Source: CAYPAV01 sp964408805 (GTDB lineage Bacteria; Pseudomonadota; Alphaproteobacteria; UBA8366). Taken from it: DNA of 64,000 bases. Under the pieces are notes generated by a model. It did no database searches and was not told where the DNA came from. It worked only from the letters and a program-made list of their open reading frames with translations. Both the position numbers and the translations under genes were made by a program. The stretch covers positions 62,001 through 126,000 of the forward strand of contig CAYPAV010000009.1 of NCBI GenBank assembly GCA_964408805.1, in the 5' to 3' direction. Below are positions 36,188 through 45,181 of this stretch, piece after piece (position 1 is the stretch's first letter; the number at the start of each line of letters is the position of its first letter).

Positions 36188-37540
36188 TTACTCAGCGGCG
36201 GCACGGTCCGCGGGCGCTAGCCAGGTCTCGAAATCGGCCATGGCGCGGGCGGTATAGGCGCGTTTCCGATCACGGCCCTTGGGACGCTTGCCCTCGACCT
36301 GTAGCGGCGGGAAGAGACCGAAATTCACGTTCATCGGTTGGAAGGTCTCGGCTTCGGCACCGCCCGTGATATGGCGGAGGAGGGCGCCCATGGCGGTTGT
36401 CTCCGGCGGTGGAGTTGATACCTTGCCCCGCTGTTCGGCCACAGCGAAGCGGCCCGCCAGGATCCCGATCGCCGCCGATTCAACATAACCTTCGACGCCG
36501 GTAATCTGGCCCGCGAAACGAAGCCGGGGCGCCGCCTTCAATCGGAGTTCGGCGTCCAATAGCTTCGGGCTGTTAAGGAAGGTGTTCCGGTGAATGCCGC
36601 CGAGGCGGGCGAATTCGGCCGATTGCAGGCCCGGGATCATCCGGAAAACCTCACCCTGGGCGCCGTGCTTCAGCTTCGTCTGAAATCCGACCATGTTGAA
36701 AAGCGTGCCAAGCGCATTGTCCTGACGAAGTTGGACCACCGCATGCGGGCGCCGCCTGGTATTGGGGTCGGTCAAGCCGACTGGCTTCATCGGGCCGAAG
36801 CGGAGCGTCTCGAACCCGCGCGCCGCCATGACCTCAACCGGAAGGCAGCCTTCGAAATAGGGGGTGTCGCGTTCCCAATCGCGGAACTCGGTCATCTCGC
36901 CCGCCAGCATCGCCTCGATGAAGGCCGTATATTCGGCCTCGTCCAAGGGGCAGTTAATGTAATCCTTGCCGTCTCCCTTGTCGTAGCGCGACTGGAACCA
37001 GGCCCGCGACATGTCGATGCTGTCGCGGTGGACGATGGGGGCGATGGCATCGAAGAAGGCGAGGGCGTCTTCACCGGTTGTCTCTAGAATGGCCTCTCCG
37101 AGCGCGGGCGAGGTGAGGGGGCCGGTCGCGATGATGACGCTCCGCCAATCCTCGGGTGGAAGGCCGTCAATTTCCTCGCGGCGAATTTCGATTAGCGGCT
37201 CCGCTGAAAGCGCCGCCGAGACGGCCTCGCTGAAGCCGACACGGTCCACCGCAAGCGCGCCACCCGCCGGCACTTTGTGGGTGTCGGCGGCTTGCATGAT
37301 CAGCGAATTGCAGCGCCGCATCTCGGCATGAAGGAGGCCCACCGCATTGTATTCGGCGTCGTCCGAGCGGAGGGAGTTCGAGCAGACCAGTTCCGCCAGC
37401 CCATCGGTCACATGGGCCTCGGTGCCGCGAACCGGGCGCATCTCGTGAAGGATCACCGCCAAGCCGAGACGCGCGGCCTGCCAGGCTGCCTCGCTTCCCG
37501 CGAGACCGCCGCCGACGATGTGGATCGGTTCGGCTGTCAT
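36188..37540 (-). CDS. trmFO: Folate-dependent tRNA uracil-54 methyltransferase TrmFO
   Basis: A 450-residue FAD protein that uses methylenetetrahydrofolate to make 5-methyluridine at position 54 of tRNA. The FAD motif HIVGGGLAGSEAAWQAARLG, the ELVCSNSLRSDDAEYNAVGLLHAEMR block, MKPVGLTDPNT and the C-terminal MNVNFGLFPPL are hallmarks. ATG 37540 matches the canonical short N-terminus; 12 residues of upstream frame are excluded. It is divergent from the TetR gene at 37620 and probably monocistronic. Confidence 0.97.
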   Translation of the reverse strand: MTAEPIHIVGGGLAGSEAAWQAARLGLAVILHEMRPVRGTEAHVTDGLAELVCSNSLRSDDAEYNAVGLLHAEMRRCNSLIMQAADTHKVPAGGALAVDRVGFSEAVSAALSAEPLIEIRREEIDGLPPEDWRSVIIATGPLTSPALGEAILETTGEDALAFFDAIAPIVHRDSIDMSRAWFQSRYDKGDGKDYINCPLDEAEYTAFIEAMLAGEMTEFRDWERDTPYFEGCLPVEVMAARGFETLRFGPMKPVGLTDPNTRRRPHAVVQLRQDNALGTLFNMVGFQTKLKHGAQGEVFRMIPGLQSAEFARLGGIHRNTFLNSPKLLDAELRLKAAPRLRFAGQITGVEGYVESAAIGILAGRFAVAEQRGKVSTPPPETTAMGALLRHITGGAEAETFQPMNVNFGLFPPLQVEGKRPKGRDRKRAYTARAMADFETWLAPADRAAAE

Positions 37541-37595
37541 AACCCGTGAGATACCCAAGTCCGCGCGCCGGAGCAAGCCGCCGGGTTGACAGCGG

Positions 37596-37615
37596 AACCC
37601 TCCGGCGGGAGGGTT
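37596..37615 (+). promoter_or_regulatory. Hairpin burying the Shine-Dalgarno of the TetR gene
   Basis: AACCCTCC (37596-37603), loop GGCG and GGAGGGTT (37608-37615) form a perfect 8-bp GC-rich stem. The 3' arm contains GGAGGG, the ribosome binding site 6 nt before ATG 37620. In mRNA the site would be paired and translation limited unless the stem opens. TTTT follows the stem, so partial termination is also possible. Confidence 0.55.
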
Positions 37616-37619
37616 TTGG

Positions 37620-38207
37620 ATGGTCGAGGAGAGCAGCCAGGAAGATCGTATCGTCGACGCCGCCTTGGAGATGGCCGCGGAACGGGGCTGGTCGCGTGTT
37701 CACCTCCACGAGATCGCCGCCGGACTCGATGTTTCGCTTGCTGAAATCAACGCCTGCTTTGCGGAGAAGGACGATATCGGCAACGCAGTATTGGCGCGGG
37801 GCGATGCGGCGATGCTGATGGCGGCGGATATCGAGGGATATCGCGACCTGCCGCCGCCCGAGCGATTGGAAGCGGCCATGATGGCCTGGTTCAAAGTCTT
37901 GACGCCGCACAAACGAGCGGTGCGCGCGATCCTCGGCTACAAATTACGGTTGGCGCATGTCCATCTCATGGCGGCACTTGTCGTTCGCCTGTCGCGTACG
38001 GTCCAATGGCTGCGGGAAGTGACCTTGTTGGGCGCGACGGGACGGCGCCAGCAGATGGAGGAGGTGGGCCTGAGCGTTCTCTTCTGCTCGACCGTGATCT
38101 GTTGGCTGGGTGAATCGGGCTCGGCGGACGAAAGGACTCGCAATTTCCTCCGTCGCGGCCTTGCCCGCTCGGACCGGCTGATGGGCCGGATCTGGCCGAC
38201 GAATTAG
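37620..38207 (+). CDS. TetR-family transcriptional regulator
   Basis: A 195-residue protein. The N-terminal helix-turn-helix reads EDRIVDAALEMAAERGWSRVHLHEIAAGLDVSLAEINACFAEKDDIGNAV (about residues 8-56), where a tyrosine-phenylalanine pair common in TetR proteins is replaced. The C-terminal helices are not assignable to a ligand class. Its Shine-Dalgarno lies in a perfect hairpin. It is divergent from trmFO and convergent with uvrA, sharing TTAG for both stops. Target genes are not evident. Confidence 0.75.
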   Translation: MVEESSQEDRIVDAALEMAAERGWSRVHLHEIAAGLDVSLAEINACFAEKDDIGNAVLARGDAAMLMAADIEGYRDLPPPERLEAAMMAWFKVLTPHKRAVRAILGYKLRLAHVHLMAALVVRLSRTVQWLREVTLLGATGRRQQMEEVGLSVLFCSTVICWLGESGSADERTRNFLRRGLARSDRLMGRIWPTN

Positions 38208-41065
38208 GCTCTTTTCCGCGCGCGCTTCTTGGCCTTTTTGGGCAATAGAGGCGCCAGATACCCGGCCGTATAACCCTCGCCGCGGGCCGCGACGGTCTCC
38301 GGCGTTCCCGTTGCCACGATATTGCCGCCGTCGATATCGCCGCCCTCGGGGCCGAGGTCGATGACATGATCGGCGGTTTTCACGACTTCCAGATTGTGCT
38401 CGATCACGACGACCGTGTTGCCGTGATCGACCAGCGCATGCAGGACTTCCATGAGCCGCCGGACGTCCTCGAAGTGGAGGCCCGTCGTCGGTTCATCCAG
38501 GATATAAAACGTCCGGCCCGTCGCCTTCCGCGACAGTTCCTTCGCCAGCTTTACCCGCTGTGCCTCGCCGCCCGAGAGGGTCGTCGCCGGCTGGCCGATC
38601 CGGATATAACCGAGCCCGACCCGTTGCAGGGTCACGAACTTCTCGCGGATCGCCGGGACCGCCCGGAAGAACTCCGCCCCTTCCTCGACCGTCATCTGCA
38701 GGACGTCCGAGATCGATTTGTCGCGGAACTTGATCTCCAGGGTCTCGCGGTTGTAGCGCTCGCCCTTGCAGGTATCGCACTGGACGTAGATGTCGGGCAA
38801 AAAATGCATCTCGATCTTGATGACGCCGTCGCCCTGACAGGCCTCGCAGCGGCCGCCCTTTACGTTGAAGGAAAAGCGCCCCGGCGCGTAACCGCGCGCC
38901 TTCGCCTCCGGCAGGCCGGCGAACCATTCGCGGATCGGCGTGAAGGCGCCGGTATAGGTGGCGGGATTCGAGCGCGGTGTGCGGCCGATCGGCGACTGGT
39001 CGATGTCGATGACCTTGTCGAGATATTCAACGCCGCGGAGTTTATCGAAGGTCCCCGGGACGACGCGCGTGCCGTGCAGGCGGCGGGCGAGAGCGTTGTA
39101 GACGGTCTCGATCACAAGGGTGGATTTGCCGCTGCCGGAAACGCCGGTCACGCAGATGAAGGTGCCGAGGGGAAACTCGACCTCGACATCCTTCAGATTG
39201 TTGGCCTGGGCGCCGGTGATGCTCAAAACCTGACCCTTCTGACCCTTGCGGCGGGTCTCCGGTACCGGAATTTGGCGGGTTCGCGTCAGATATTGGCCGG
39301 TCAGGCTTTCCGGGCTGGTCATGACGTCCGCCGGCGTGCCGCGTGCGATGATGTGGCCGCCATGCACGCCGGCGCCCGGGCCGAGATCGACCAGATAATC
39401 GGCCGCCAGGATGGCTTCCTCGTCATGCTCGACGACGATCACCGTATTACCGAGGTCGCGAAGATGTTTCAGGGTTTCCAGGAGCCGCGCGTTGTCGCGG
39501 GCGTGAAGTCCGATCGACGGCTCATCGAGCACATAGAGGACCCCCATCAACCCGGAGCCGATCTGCGACGCTAAGCGGATGCGCTGACTCTCGCCGCCCG
39601 AAAGCGTACCCGAGGATCGGCTCAACATCAGGTAGTTGAGGCCGACGTTGGAGAGAAACCCGAGGCGCTCGTTGATCTCTTTCATAATTCGTTCGCCGAT
39701 CTGCAACTGGGTCTCGTTCAGGACGGCGGGCAGGGCGCCGAACCAGTGTTTCGCCTCAAGGATCGACATCTCGGCGACTTCACTGATGTGGAGCGTGCCG
39801 ATCTTGACCGCCAAGGCCTCTGGTTTCAGGCGGTGGCCGCTGCAAACGTTGCAGGGGTGGATGCTTTGATAACGCTCCAATTCCTCACGCACCCAATTGC
39901 TGTCGGTTTCGCGCCAACGCCGCTCCATGTTGGGGACTACGCCCTCGAAGGGTTTGCTCGTGCTGTAGGTGCGGAGCCCGTCATCGTACTCCATGGTGAT
40001 TTCGTCTTTTCCACTGCCGTGCAGAATCGCGTGTTTCACCTCCTTCGGCAGATCCGTGAAAGGCGTCTGCATGCGCACACCATAATGACGCGCCAGACTG
40101 TGCAGTGTCTGACGGTAATAGGGCGAGGAACTGTTGGCCCAGGGCGAGACCGCGCCGTCCGAAAGCGACTTCGAATCGTCCGGTACCACCATATCCGGAT
40201 CGAAATACAGTTTCGTGCCAAGGCCGTCGCAGGTCGGGCAGGCGCCGAACGGGTTGTTGAAGGAGAACAGCCGGGGTTCGATCTCGTCAATCGTGAAGCC
40301 GGATTTCGGGCAGGCGAAACGGGCGGAAAATATGGTTCGGGTTTCGGTATCGGCCTCCTCGGCGATGGCCAGGCCGTCGGCGAGCTCAAGCGCGGTTTCA
40401 AGCGAATCGGCGAGGCGCGTCTCCAACCCTTCGCGCACCACCACGCGATCGACCACGACCTCGATGTCGTGTTTGCGGTTCTTGTCGAGTTTCGGCGGCG
40501 ACTCGATCTCATGAAGCTCGCCATCGATCTTGACGCGTTGGAAACCCCGCTTCTGCAGATCCTTCAATTCGCGCCGGTATTCACCCTTCCGGCCGCGGAT
40601 GATCGGCGCCAAGAGGTAGAGACGCGTTCCCTCCGGCATTTCGGTCACCCGGTCGACCATCTGGCTCACGGTTTGACTTTCGATCGGCAAACCCGTCGCC
40701 GGGGAGTAGGGCACGCCGATGCGCGCGAACAGGAGGCGCATGTAGTCGTAGATTTCGGTCACGGTGCCGACGGTCGAGCGGGGATTGCGGCTCGTCGTCT
40801 TCTGTTCGATCGAAATCGCCGGCGAGAGACCGTCGATCGAGTCGACATCCGGCTTCTGCATCAATTCTAGGAATTGCCGCGCATACGCCGAAAGGCTTTC
40901 GACGTAGCGGCGCTGACCTTCGGCATAAATGGTATCGAAGGCGAGCGACGATTTGCCCGATCCCGACAGGCCGGTGAGGACGATCAACTCGTCTCGCGGC
41001 AGGTCGATATCGACATTTTTCAAGTTATGCTCGCGGGCACCGCGAACTTCGATTCTATCGGCCAT
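38204..41065 (-). CDS. uvrA: UvrABC excinuclease subunit A
   Basis: A 953-residue ABC-class damage sensor of nucleotide excision repair. The first Walker A GLSGSGKSSLAFDT is at about residue 32, and the zinc-module CPTCDGLGTK lies in the N-terminal half. The C-terminal half has GVSGSGKSTLVIET, the CEACQGDGVIK and CDTCKGERY zinc motif, the signature TTLSGGEAQRVKLA and the Walker B ILDEPTTGLH. It is divergent from ssb, the classic arrangement. It ends overlapping the TetR stop by 4 bp. I looked for, and did not find, an alphaproteobacterial SOS box upstream. Confidence 0.98.
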   Translation of the reverse strand: MADRIEVRGAREHNLKNVDIDLPRDELIVLTGLSGSGKSSLAFDTIYAEGQRRYVESLSAYARQFLELMQKPDVDSIDGLSPAISIEQKTTSRNPRSTVGTVTEIYDYMRLLFARIGVPYSPATGLPIESQTVSQMVDRVTEMPEGTRLYLLAPIIRGRKGEYRRELKDLQKRGFQRVKIDGELHEIESPPKLDKNRKHDIEVVVDRVVVREGLETRLADSLETALELADGLAIAEEADTETRTIFSARFACPKSGFTIDEIEPRLFSFNNPFGACPTCDGLGTKLYFDPDMVVPDDSKSLSDGAVSPWANSSSPYYRQTLHSLARHYGVRMQTPFTDLPKEVKHAILHGSGKDEITMEYDDGLRTYSTSKPFEGVVPNMERRWRETDSNWVREELERYQSIHPCNVCSGHRLKPEALAVKIGTLHISEVAEMSILEAKHWFGALPAVLNETQLQIGERIMKEINERLGFLSNVGLNYLMLSRSSGTLSGGESQRIRLASQIGSGLMGVLYVLDEPSIGLHARDNARLLETLKHLRDLGNTVIVVEHDEEAILAADYLVDLGPGAGVHGGHIIARGTPADVMTSPESLTGQYLTRTRQIPVPETRRKGQKGQVLSITGAQANNLKDVEVEFPLGTFICVTGVSGSGKSTLVIETVYNALARRLHGTRVVPGTFDKLRGVEYLDKVIDIDQSPIGRTPRSNPATYTGAFTPIREWFAGLPEAKARGYAPGRFSFNVKGGRCEACQGDGVIKIEMHFLPDIYVQCDTCKGERYNRETLEIKFRDKSISDVLQMTVEEGAEFFRAVPAIREKFVTLQRVGLGYIRIGQPATTLSGGEAQRVKLAKELSRKATGRTFYILDEPTTGLHFEDVRRLMEVLHALVDHGNTVVVIEHNLEVVKTADHVIDLGPEGGDIDGGNIVATGTPETVAARGEGYTAGYLAPLLPKKAKKRARKRA

Positions 41066-41262
41066 GAACTATTCCGGCACCAATCGGGGAAGCGAACCGG
41101 AATATAGAGCCAAGAACCGGGTGACGCGACCCCGGAATTGCCGAAAAATGTCCGCGACTCGGGGGCGACTCGGGTCTAAAGCGTTGGCTCGGCCAATCGC
41201 CTGCGGGTATTATGGCCGCTCGCAAGAAATTTCAGCAAAATCGCAGACGAGGATCGAGTCCG

Positions 41263-41748
41263 ATGGCAGGCAGCGTCAACAAGGTGATTTTGGTCGGCAA
41301 TCTGGGTCGCGATCCCGAAGTCCGCACCATGCAGAACGGCGGGAAGGTCTGTAATCTTTCGGTCGCCACTTCCGAGCGCTGGAAGGATCGGAATTCCGGC
41401 GAGCAACAGGAACGCACCGAATGGCATCGGGTGGTGATCTTCGACGACCGCCTCGTCGACGTCGCCGAGCGCTTTCTCCAGAAGGGTCGAAAGGTTTTTC
41501 TGGAGGGCGAACTCAAGACGCGGAAATGGCAGGATCAATCGGGCCAAGACCGGTATTCGACCGAGGTGGTCCTGAACCGTTTCAGGGGCCAGCTCGTCTT
41601 GCTGGATTCGCGGAGCGACGCCGGAGCGGGTGCTGGCGGCGGCTATGAGTCGAGTGGCGATTACGGTGGCGCGCCGCAAGGCGGGGGTGCCCCCGATATG
41701 GCCGGCGGACCCGCCAATGGCGACCTCGACGACGAGATTCCCTTTTAG
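41263..41748 (+). CDS. ssb: Single-stranded DNA-binding protein SSB
   Basis: A 161-residue homotetrameric SSB. The OB fold spans about residues 1-110 (SVNKVILVGNLGRDPEVR, WHRVVIFDDRLVDVAERFLQKG and WQDQSGQDRYSTEVV). A Gly/Ala-rich linker of about 45 residues follows, and the protein ends in the acidic tip DLDDEIPF that recruits repair and replication partners. ATG 41263 is chosen because the canonical SVNKVILVG lies just after it; the frame extends 17 residues upstream. It is divergent from uvrA across 197 bp. Confidence 0.97.
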   Translation: MAGSVNKVILVGNLGRDPEVRTMQNGGKVCNLSVATSERWKDRNSGEQQERTEWHRVVIFDDRLVDVAERFLQKGRKVFLEGELKTRKWQDQSGQDRYSTEVVLNRFRGQLVLLDSRSDAGAGAGGGYESSGDYGGAPQGGGAPDMAGGPANGDLDDEIPF

Positions 41749-41775
41749 GCCGGCAAGCGCCGATTTAATGACCCG

Positions 41776-41803
41776 TTGAAGGCCCGAATCTCCCTTATAT
41801 AGT
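41776..41803 (+). promoter_or_regulatory. Sigma70-type promoter for gyrA
   Basis: TTGAAG (41776-41781), a 16-bp spacer and TATAGT (41798-41803) lie 105 bp upstream of the gyrA TTG start. The leader would be about 95 nt. It is the best -35/-10 pair in the ssb-gyrA gap and suggests gyrA has its own transcription start. Confidence 0.5.
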
Positions 41804-41907
41804 TGTTCGGAGGCCGGCTATCTGCTAGATTTTGTTGGTTCCATGCCGTTTGGCGCGTGGCCCGTTCCACGCTTTTCGAAGACGACTTATAGACGCCCGA
41901 TAACTCC

Positions 41908-44664
41908 TTGAGCACACAGCCACCAAGCGAAACTCCCTTCGATATCGACAATATTTCGATCGAAGAGGAGATGAAGCGATCTTATCTCGATTACGCCATG
42001 AGCGTGATCGTGAGCCGGGCCCTGCCCGACGTTCGCGATGGGCTGAAACCGGTCCATCGGCGCATCCTCTATTCGATGCACGAAAACGGCTATGATTCGA
42101 ACAAGCCCTACCGCAAGTCGGCCCGCATCGTCGGTGACGTGATGGGCCGATACCATCCCCATGGCGATCAGGCGATCTACGATGCGATGGTGCGGATGGC
42201 ACAGTATTTCTCGATGCGCCTGCCGTTGATCGACGGGCAGGGGAATTTCGGCTCGATGGACGGCGATCCCCCTGCGGCGATGCGCTACACGGAAGCCCGC
42301 CTGGCGCCGCCCGCCGAATCGCTGCTCGACGATATCGATCAGGAAACTGTCGATTTCCAGGCCAATTACGACGAGACGGTGGAGGAGCCGGTCGTCCTGC
42401 CGGCCCGATATCCGAACATGCTCATTAATGGCGCCGGCGGGATCGCGGTCGGCATGGCGACGAACATACCGCCGCATAATCTCGGCGAGGTGATCGATGC
42501 CTGTATCGCCTATATCGAGGACCCGGAGATCGACGTCGAGGATTTGATGTCCCACGTCGCCGGTCCCGATTTCCCGACCGGCGGGATTATCCTCGGCCGG
42601 TCGGGCATCCGCTCGGCCTTCATGACCGGGCGCGGTTCGGTGATGATGCGGAGCCGCACGCATATCGAGGAGATCCGCAACGACCGCGAGGCGATCATCG
42701 TCACCGAGGTGCCCTATCAGGTGAACAAGGCCCGGATGCTCGAGCGGATCGCCGGCATGGTGCGCGAAAAGCAGATCGAAGGGATTTCCGACCTTCGCGA
42801 CGAATCCGATCGCGAGGGGCTCCGTGTCGTGATCGAATTGCGCCGGGACGCCATTTCTGAGGTCGTTTTGGCGCAACTCTTCCGCCATACCCAGCTGCAG
42901 ACGAGCTTCGGCGTGAACATGCTGGCGCTGAACGGCGGCCGGCCGGAGGTCATGAACCTGCGAGACGTCATCGCGGCATTCGTCGCGTTCCGCGAGGAGG
43001 TGATTACCCGGCGCACGGTCTTCCAGCTCAAGAAAGCCCGCGAACGCGCACACATCTTGGCGGGCCTTCTGGTCGCCATCAGCAATCTCGACCCGGTTAT
43101 CGAATTGATCCGCAGCGCGGCCGATCCGGCGGCCGCCAGGGCGGAATTGATGGCGGTGGACTGGCCGGCGGGCGAGGTCGAGGCCTTCATCCAGCTGATC
43201 GACGATCCCGGCCATCAGGTCGTCGACGGGAAGTATCGACTGTCCGAGGCACAGGCCCGCGCGATTCTCGAACTCCGTCTGCAACGTTTGACCGGAATGG
43301 AGCGCGACAAGCTCGCCGACGAAACCAAGCAACTCGCGGACCGGATCGGTGGTTTTCTCGATATTCTCGGCTCTCGCGAAAAATTGTTTGGCGTGATGCG
43401 CGATGAACTTGGGGAAATGCGCGAGAAATTCGGAACACCCCGGCGGACCGCGATCGAGGATCTCGAGTTCGAGCATGACATCGAGGATTTGATCCAGCGC
43501 GAGGATATGGTCGTCACGGTCACCCATGGCGGTTATATCAAACGGGTTCCGCTTTCGACCTATCGCGCCCAGCGCCGGGGCGGGAAGGGACGCTCCGGCA
43601 TGAACACGCGGGAGGACGATTTCGTCAGCCGCGTTTTCGTGACCTCGACCCATACGCCGGTCCTGTTCTTCTCCTCGAAGGGGATCGTCTATTTGATGAA
43701 GGTCTACAAGCTGCCGCTTGGAAGTCCGACGGCGCGCGGCAAGGCGATGGTCAATCTCCTGCCCTTGGAGGAGGATGAAACCATCAGCACCGTGATGCCG
43801 CTTCCCGAAGACGAAGAAAGCTGGGAAGAGCTTTTCGTCATGCTGTCGACGGCGAGTGGCGGTATTCGGCGGAACCGGCTCTCGGACTTCGTAAACGTCA
43901 AGGCAAACGGCAAGATCGCGATGAAATTGGAGGACGGCGACAGTCTCGTGAACGTTGCCGTCTGCTCCGAAGATGAAGACATCCTACTCGCGACCCGTGA
44001 CGGAATGTGCATTCGCTCGAGGGTGACCGAGGTGCGTGTCTTTAGCGGACGAACGTCGACCGGCGTTCGCGGTATTCGGTTGGCGAGCGGCGATGAAGTG
44101 ATTTCGATGACGATCCTGCGTCACAGCGATCTCGATACCGAAACACGCGATGAATATCTTCGCTGCGCCAGTGAACGCCGCCGGGCGTCGGAGGACGAAG
44201 AGGGCGAGGCCGCGGCCGCGGCCACGGAAGGACGCCAATGCGAGCTTTCCGAGGAAGTCTTTCAGGAATTGGCCGACGCCGAACAGTTTATTTTGACCGT
44301 GACGGAACGCGGATTCGGCAAACGAAGCTCGGCCTACGAGTATCGAACCACCGGACGCGGTGGCAAGGGCATCGCCAATATCGAGAAGAGCGAGCGGAAC
44401 GGAAATGTCGTCGGCTCTTTCCCTGTCGGTTCTTCGGACCAAATTATGCTGGTGACCGATGGCGGTCAGCTCATTCGATCTCCGGTTGACGATATCAGGA
44501 TCGCCGGACGCCGGACACAGGGCGTTACCTTGTTCCGGATCGAGGAAGATGAACGGGTCGTATCGGTCGCGCATTTGGGTGACGTGAACGGCAATGGCGG
44601 CGAAGAAGCTTCGGAAGATACCGATGACGCCGCGGAAGAGGAAATAGACGATGGCGACGCATAA
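41908..44664 (+). CDS. gyrA: DNA gyrase subunit A
   Basis: A 918-residue type IIA topoisomerase subunit. The catalytic tyrosine is Tyr127 in AAMRYTEARL, and the quinolone-resistance region reads RYHPHGDQAIYD, with Gln88 where E. coli has Ser83 and Asp92 for Asp87. The C-terminal beta-pinwheel carries the GyrA box QRRGGKG. An acidic/alanine-rich insert (EDEEGEAAAAATEG) lies in the C-terminal domain, and the tail is acidic. The start is TTG 41908 with no strong Shine-Dalgarno; the next in-frame ATG would remove conserved residues. The last 14 bp overlap coaD. Confidence 0.98.
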   Translation: MSTQPPSETPFDIDNISIEEEMKRSYLDYAMSVIVSRALPDVRDGLKPVHRRILYSMHENGYDSNKPYRKSARIVGDVMGRYHPHGDQAIYDAMVRMAQYFSMRLPLIDGQGNFGSMDGDPPAAMRYTEARLAPPAESLLDDIDQETVDFQANYDETVEEPVVLPARYPNMLINGAGGIAVGMATNIPPHNLGEVIDACIAYIEDPEIDVEDLMSHVAGPDFPTGGIILGRSGIRSAFMTGRGSVMMRSRTHIEEIRNDREAIIVTEVPYQVNKARMLERIAGMVREKQIEGISDLRDESDREGLRVVIELRRDAISEVVLAQLFRHTQLQTSFGVNMLALNGGRPEVMNLRDVIAAFVAFREEVITRRTVFQLKKARERAHILAGLLVAISNLDPVIELIRSAADPAAARAELMAVDWPAGEVEAFIQLIDDPGHQVVDGKYRLSEAQARAILELRLQRLTGMERDKLADETKQLADRIGGFLDILGSREKLFGVMRDELGEMREKFGTPRRTAIEDLEFEHDIEDLIQREDMVVTVTHGGYIKRVPLSTYRAQRRGGKGRSGMNTREDDFVSRVFVTSTHTPVLFFSSKGIVYLMKVYKLPLGSPTARGKAMVNLLPLEEDETISTVMPLPEDEESWEELFVMLSTASGGIRRNRLSDFVNVKANGKIAMKLEDGDSLVNVAVCSEDEDILLATRDGMCIRSRVTEVRVFSGRTSTGVRGIRLASGDEVISMTILRHSDLDTETRDEYLRCASERRRASEDEEGEAAAAATEGRQCELSEEVFQELADAEQFILTVTERGFGKRSSAYEYRTTGRGGKGIANIEKSERNGNVVGSFPVGSSDQIMLVTDGGQLIRSPVDDIRIAGRRTQGVTLFRIEEDERVVSVAHLGDVNGNGGEEASEDTDDAAEEEIDDGDA

Positions 44665-45175
44665 GACCGGTGTTTATCCGGGAACATTCGATCCGGTTAC
44701 GAACGGTCATGTCGATATCATCACGCGGGCGGCGACACATGTCGTCGAGCGCCTGATCGTCGGCGTGGCGATGAATATCGGCAAGGCGCCGCTATTCACG
44801 GTCGAGGAACGCTGTGCCATCGTCCAGCGCGAGATCGACGAGGCGCCGGAACTTCAGGATTGCATTGTCGAGGTTCAGACCTTCGATAATTTGCTGGTCG
44901 ACTTTGCGGCCAAGGTCGGGGCGGATGTTGTCGTTCGCGGACTTCGCGCGGTCTCGGATTTTGAGTATGAATTTCAGATGGCCGGGATGAACCGGCGTTT
45001 ACAGCCGCAGATCGAGACCGTCTTCTTGATGGCATCGGACCGAAATCAATTCATTGCGTCTCGATTCGTCAAGGAAATCGGGCTGATGGGTGGCGAGGTT
45101 CGTCATTTCGTGCCGGATCGCGTGGCGATCGCCTTGGAAGAAAAAGTCAGGGACCGCCGCGACGCCGCCGAGTAG
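44651..45175 (+). CDS. coaD: Phosphopantetheine adenylyltransferase CoaD
   Basis: A 174-residue hexameric nucleotidyltransferase that makes dephospho-CoA from 4'-phosphopantetheine and ATP. GVYPGTFDPVTNGHVDII carries the TxGH nucleotide motif, VVRGLRAVSDFEYEFQMAGMN is the phosphopantetheine-binding block, and NQFIASRFVKEI matches the ISST-like C-terminal motif. The ATG lies inside the gyrA 3' end in another frame (14-bp overlap), so it is probably translated from the gyrA message. Complete. Confidence 0.97.
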   Translation: MATHKTGVYPGTFDPVTNGHVDIITRAATHVVERLIVGVAMNIGKAPLFTVEERCAIVQREIDEAPELQDCIVEVQTFDNLLVDFAAKVGADVVVRGLRAVSDFEYEFQMAGMNRRLQPQIETVFLMASDRNQFIASRFVKEIGLMGGEVRHFVPDRVAIALEEKVRDRRDAAE

Positions 45176-45181
45176 GCGCTC

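Noticed and set aside
41066..41262. Possible SOS box between uvrA and ssb
   Set aside because: The alphaproteobacterial LexA motif GTTC-N7-GTTC (or its inverse) was looked for. GAAC occurs at 41066, 41094 and 41114, but the spacing is 24 and 16, not 7, so I do not call it.
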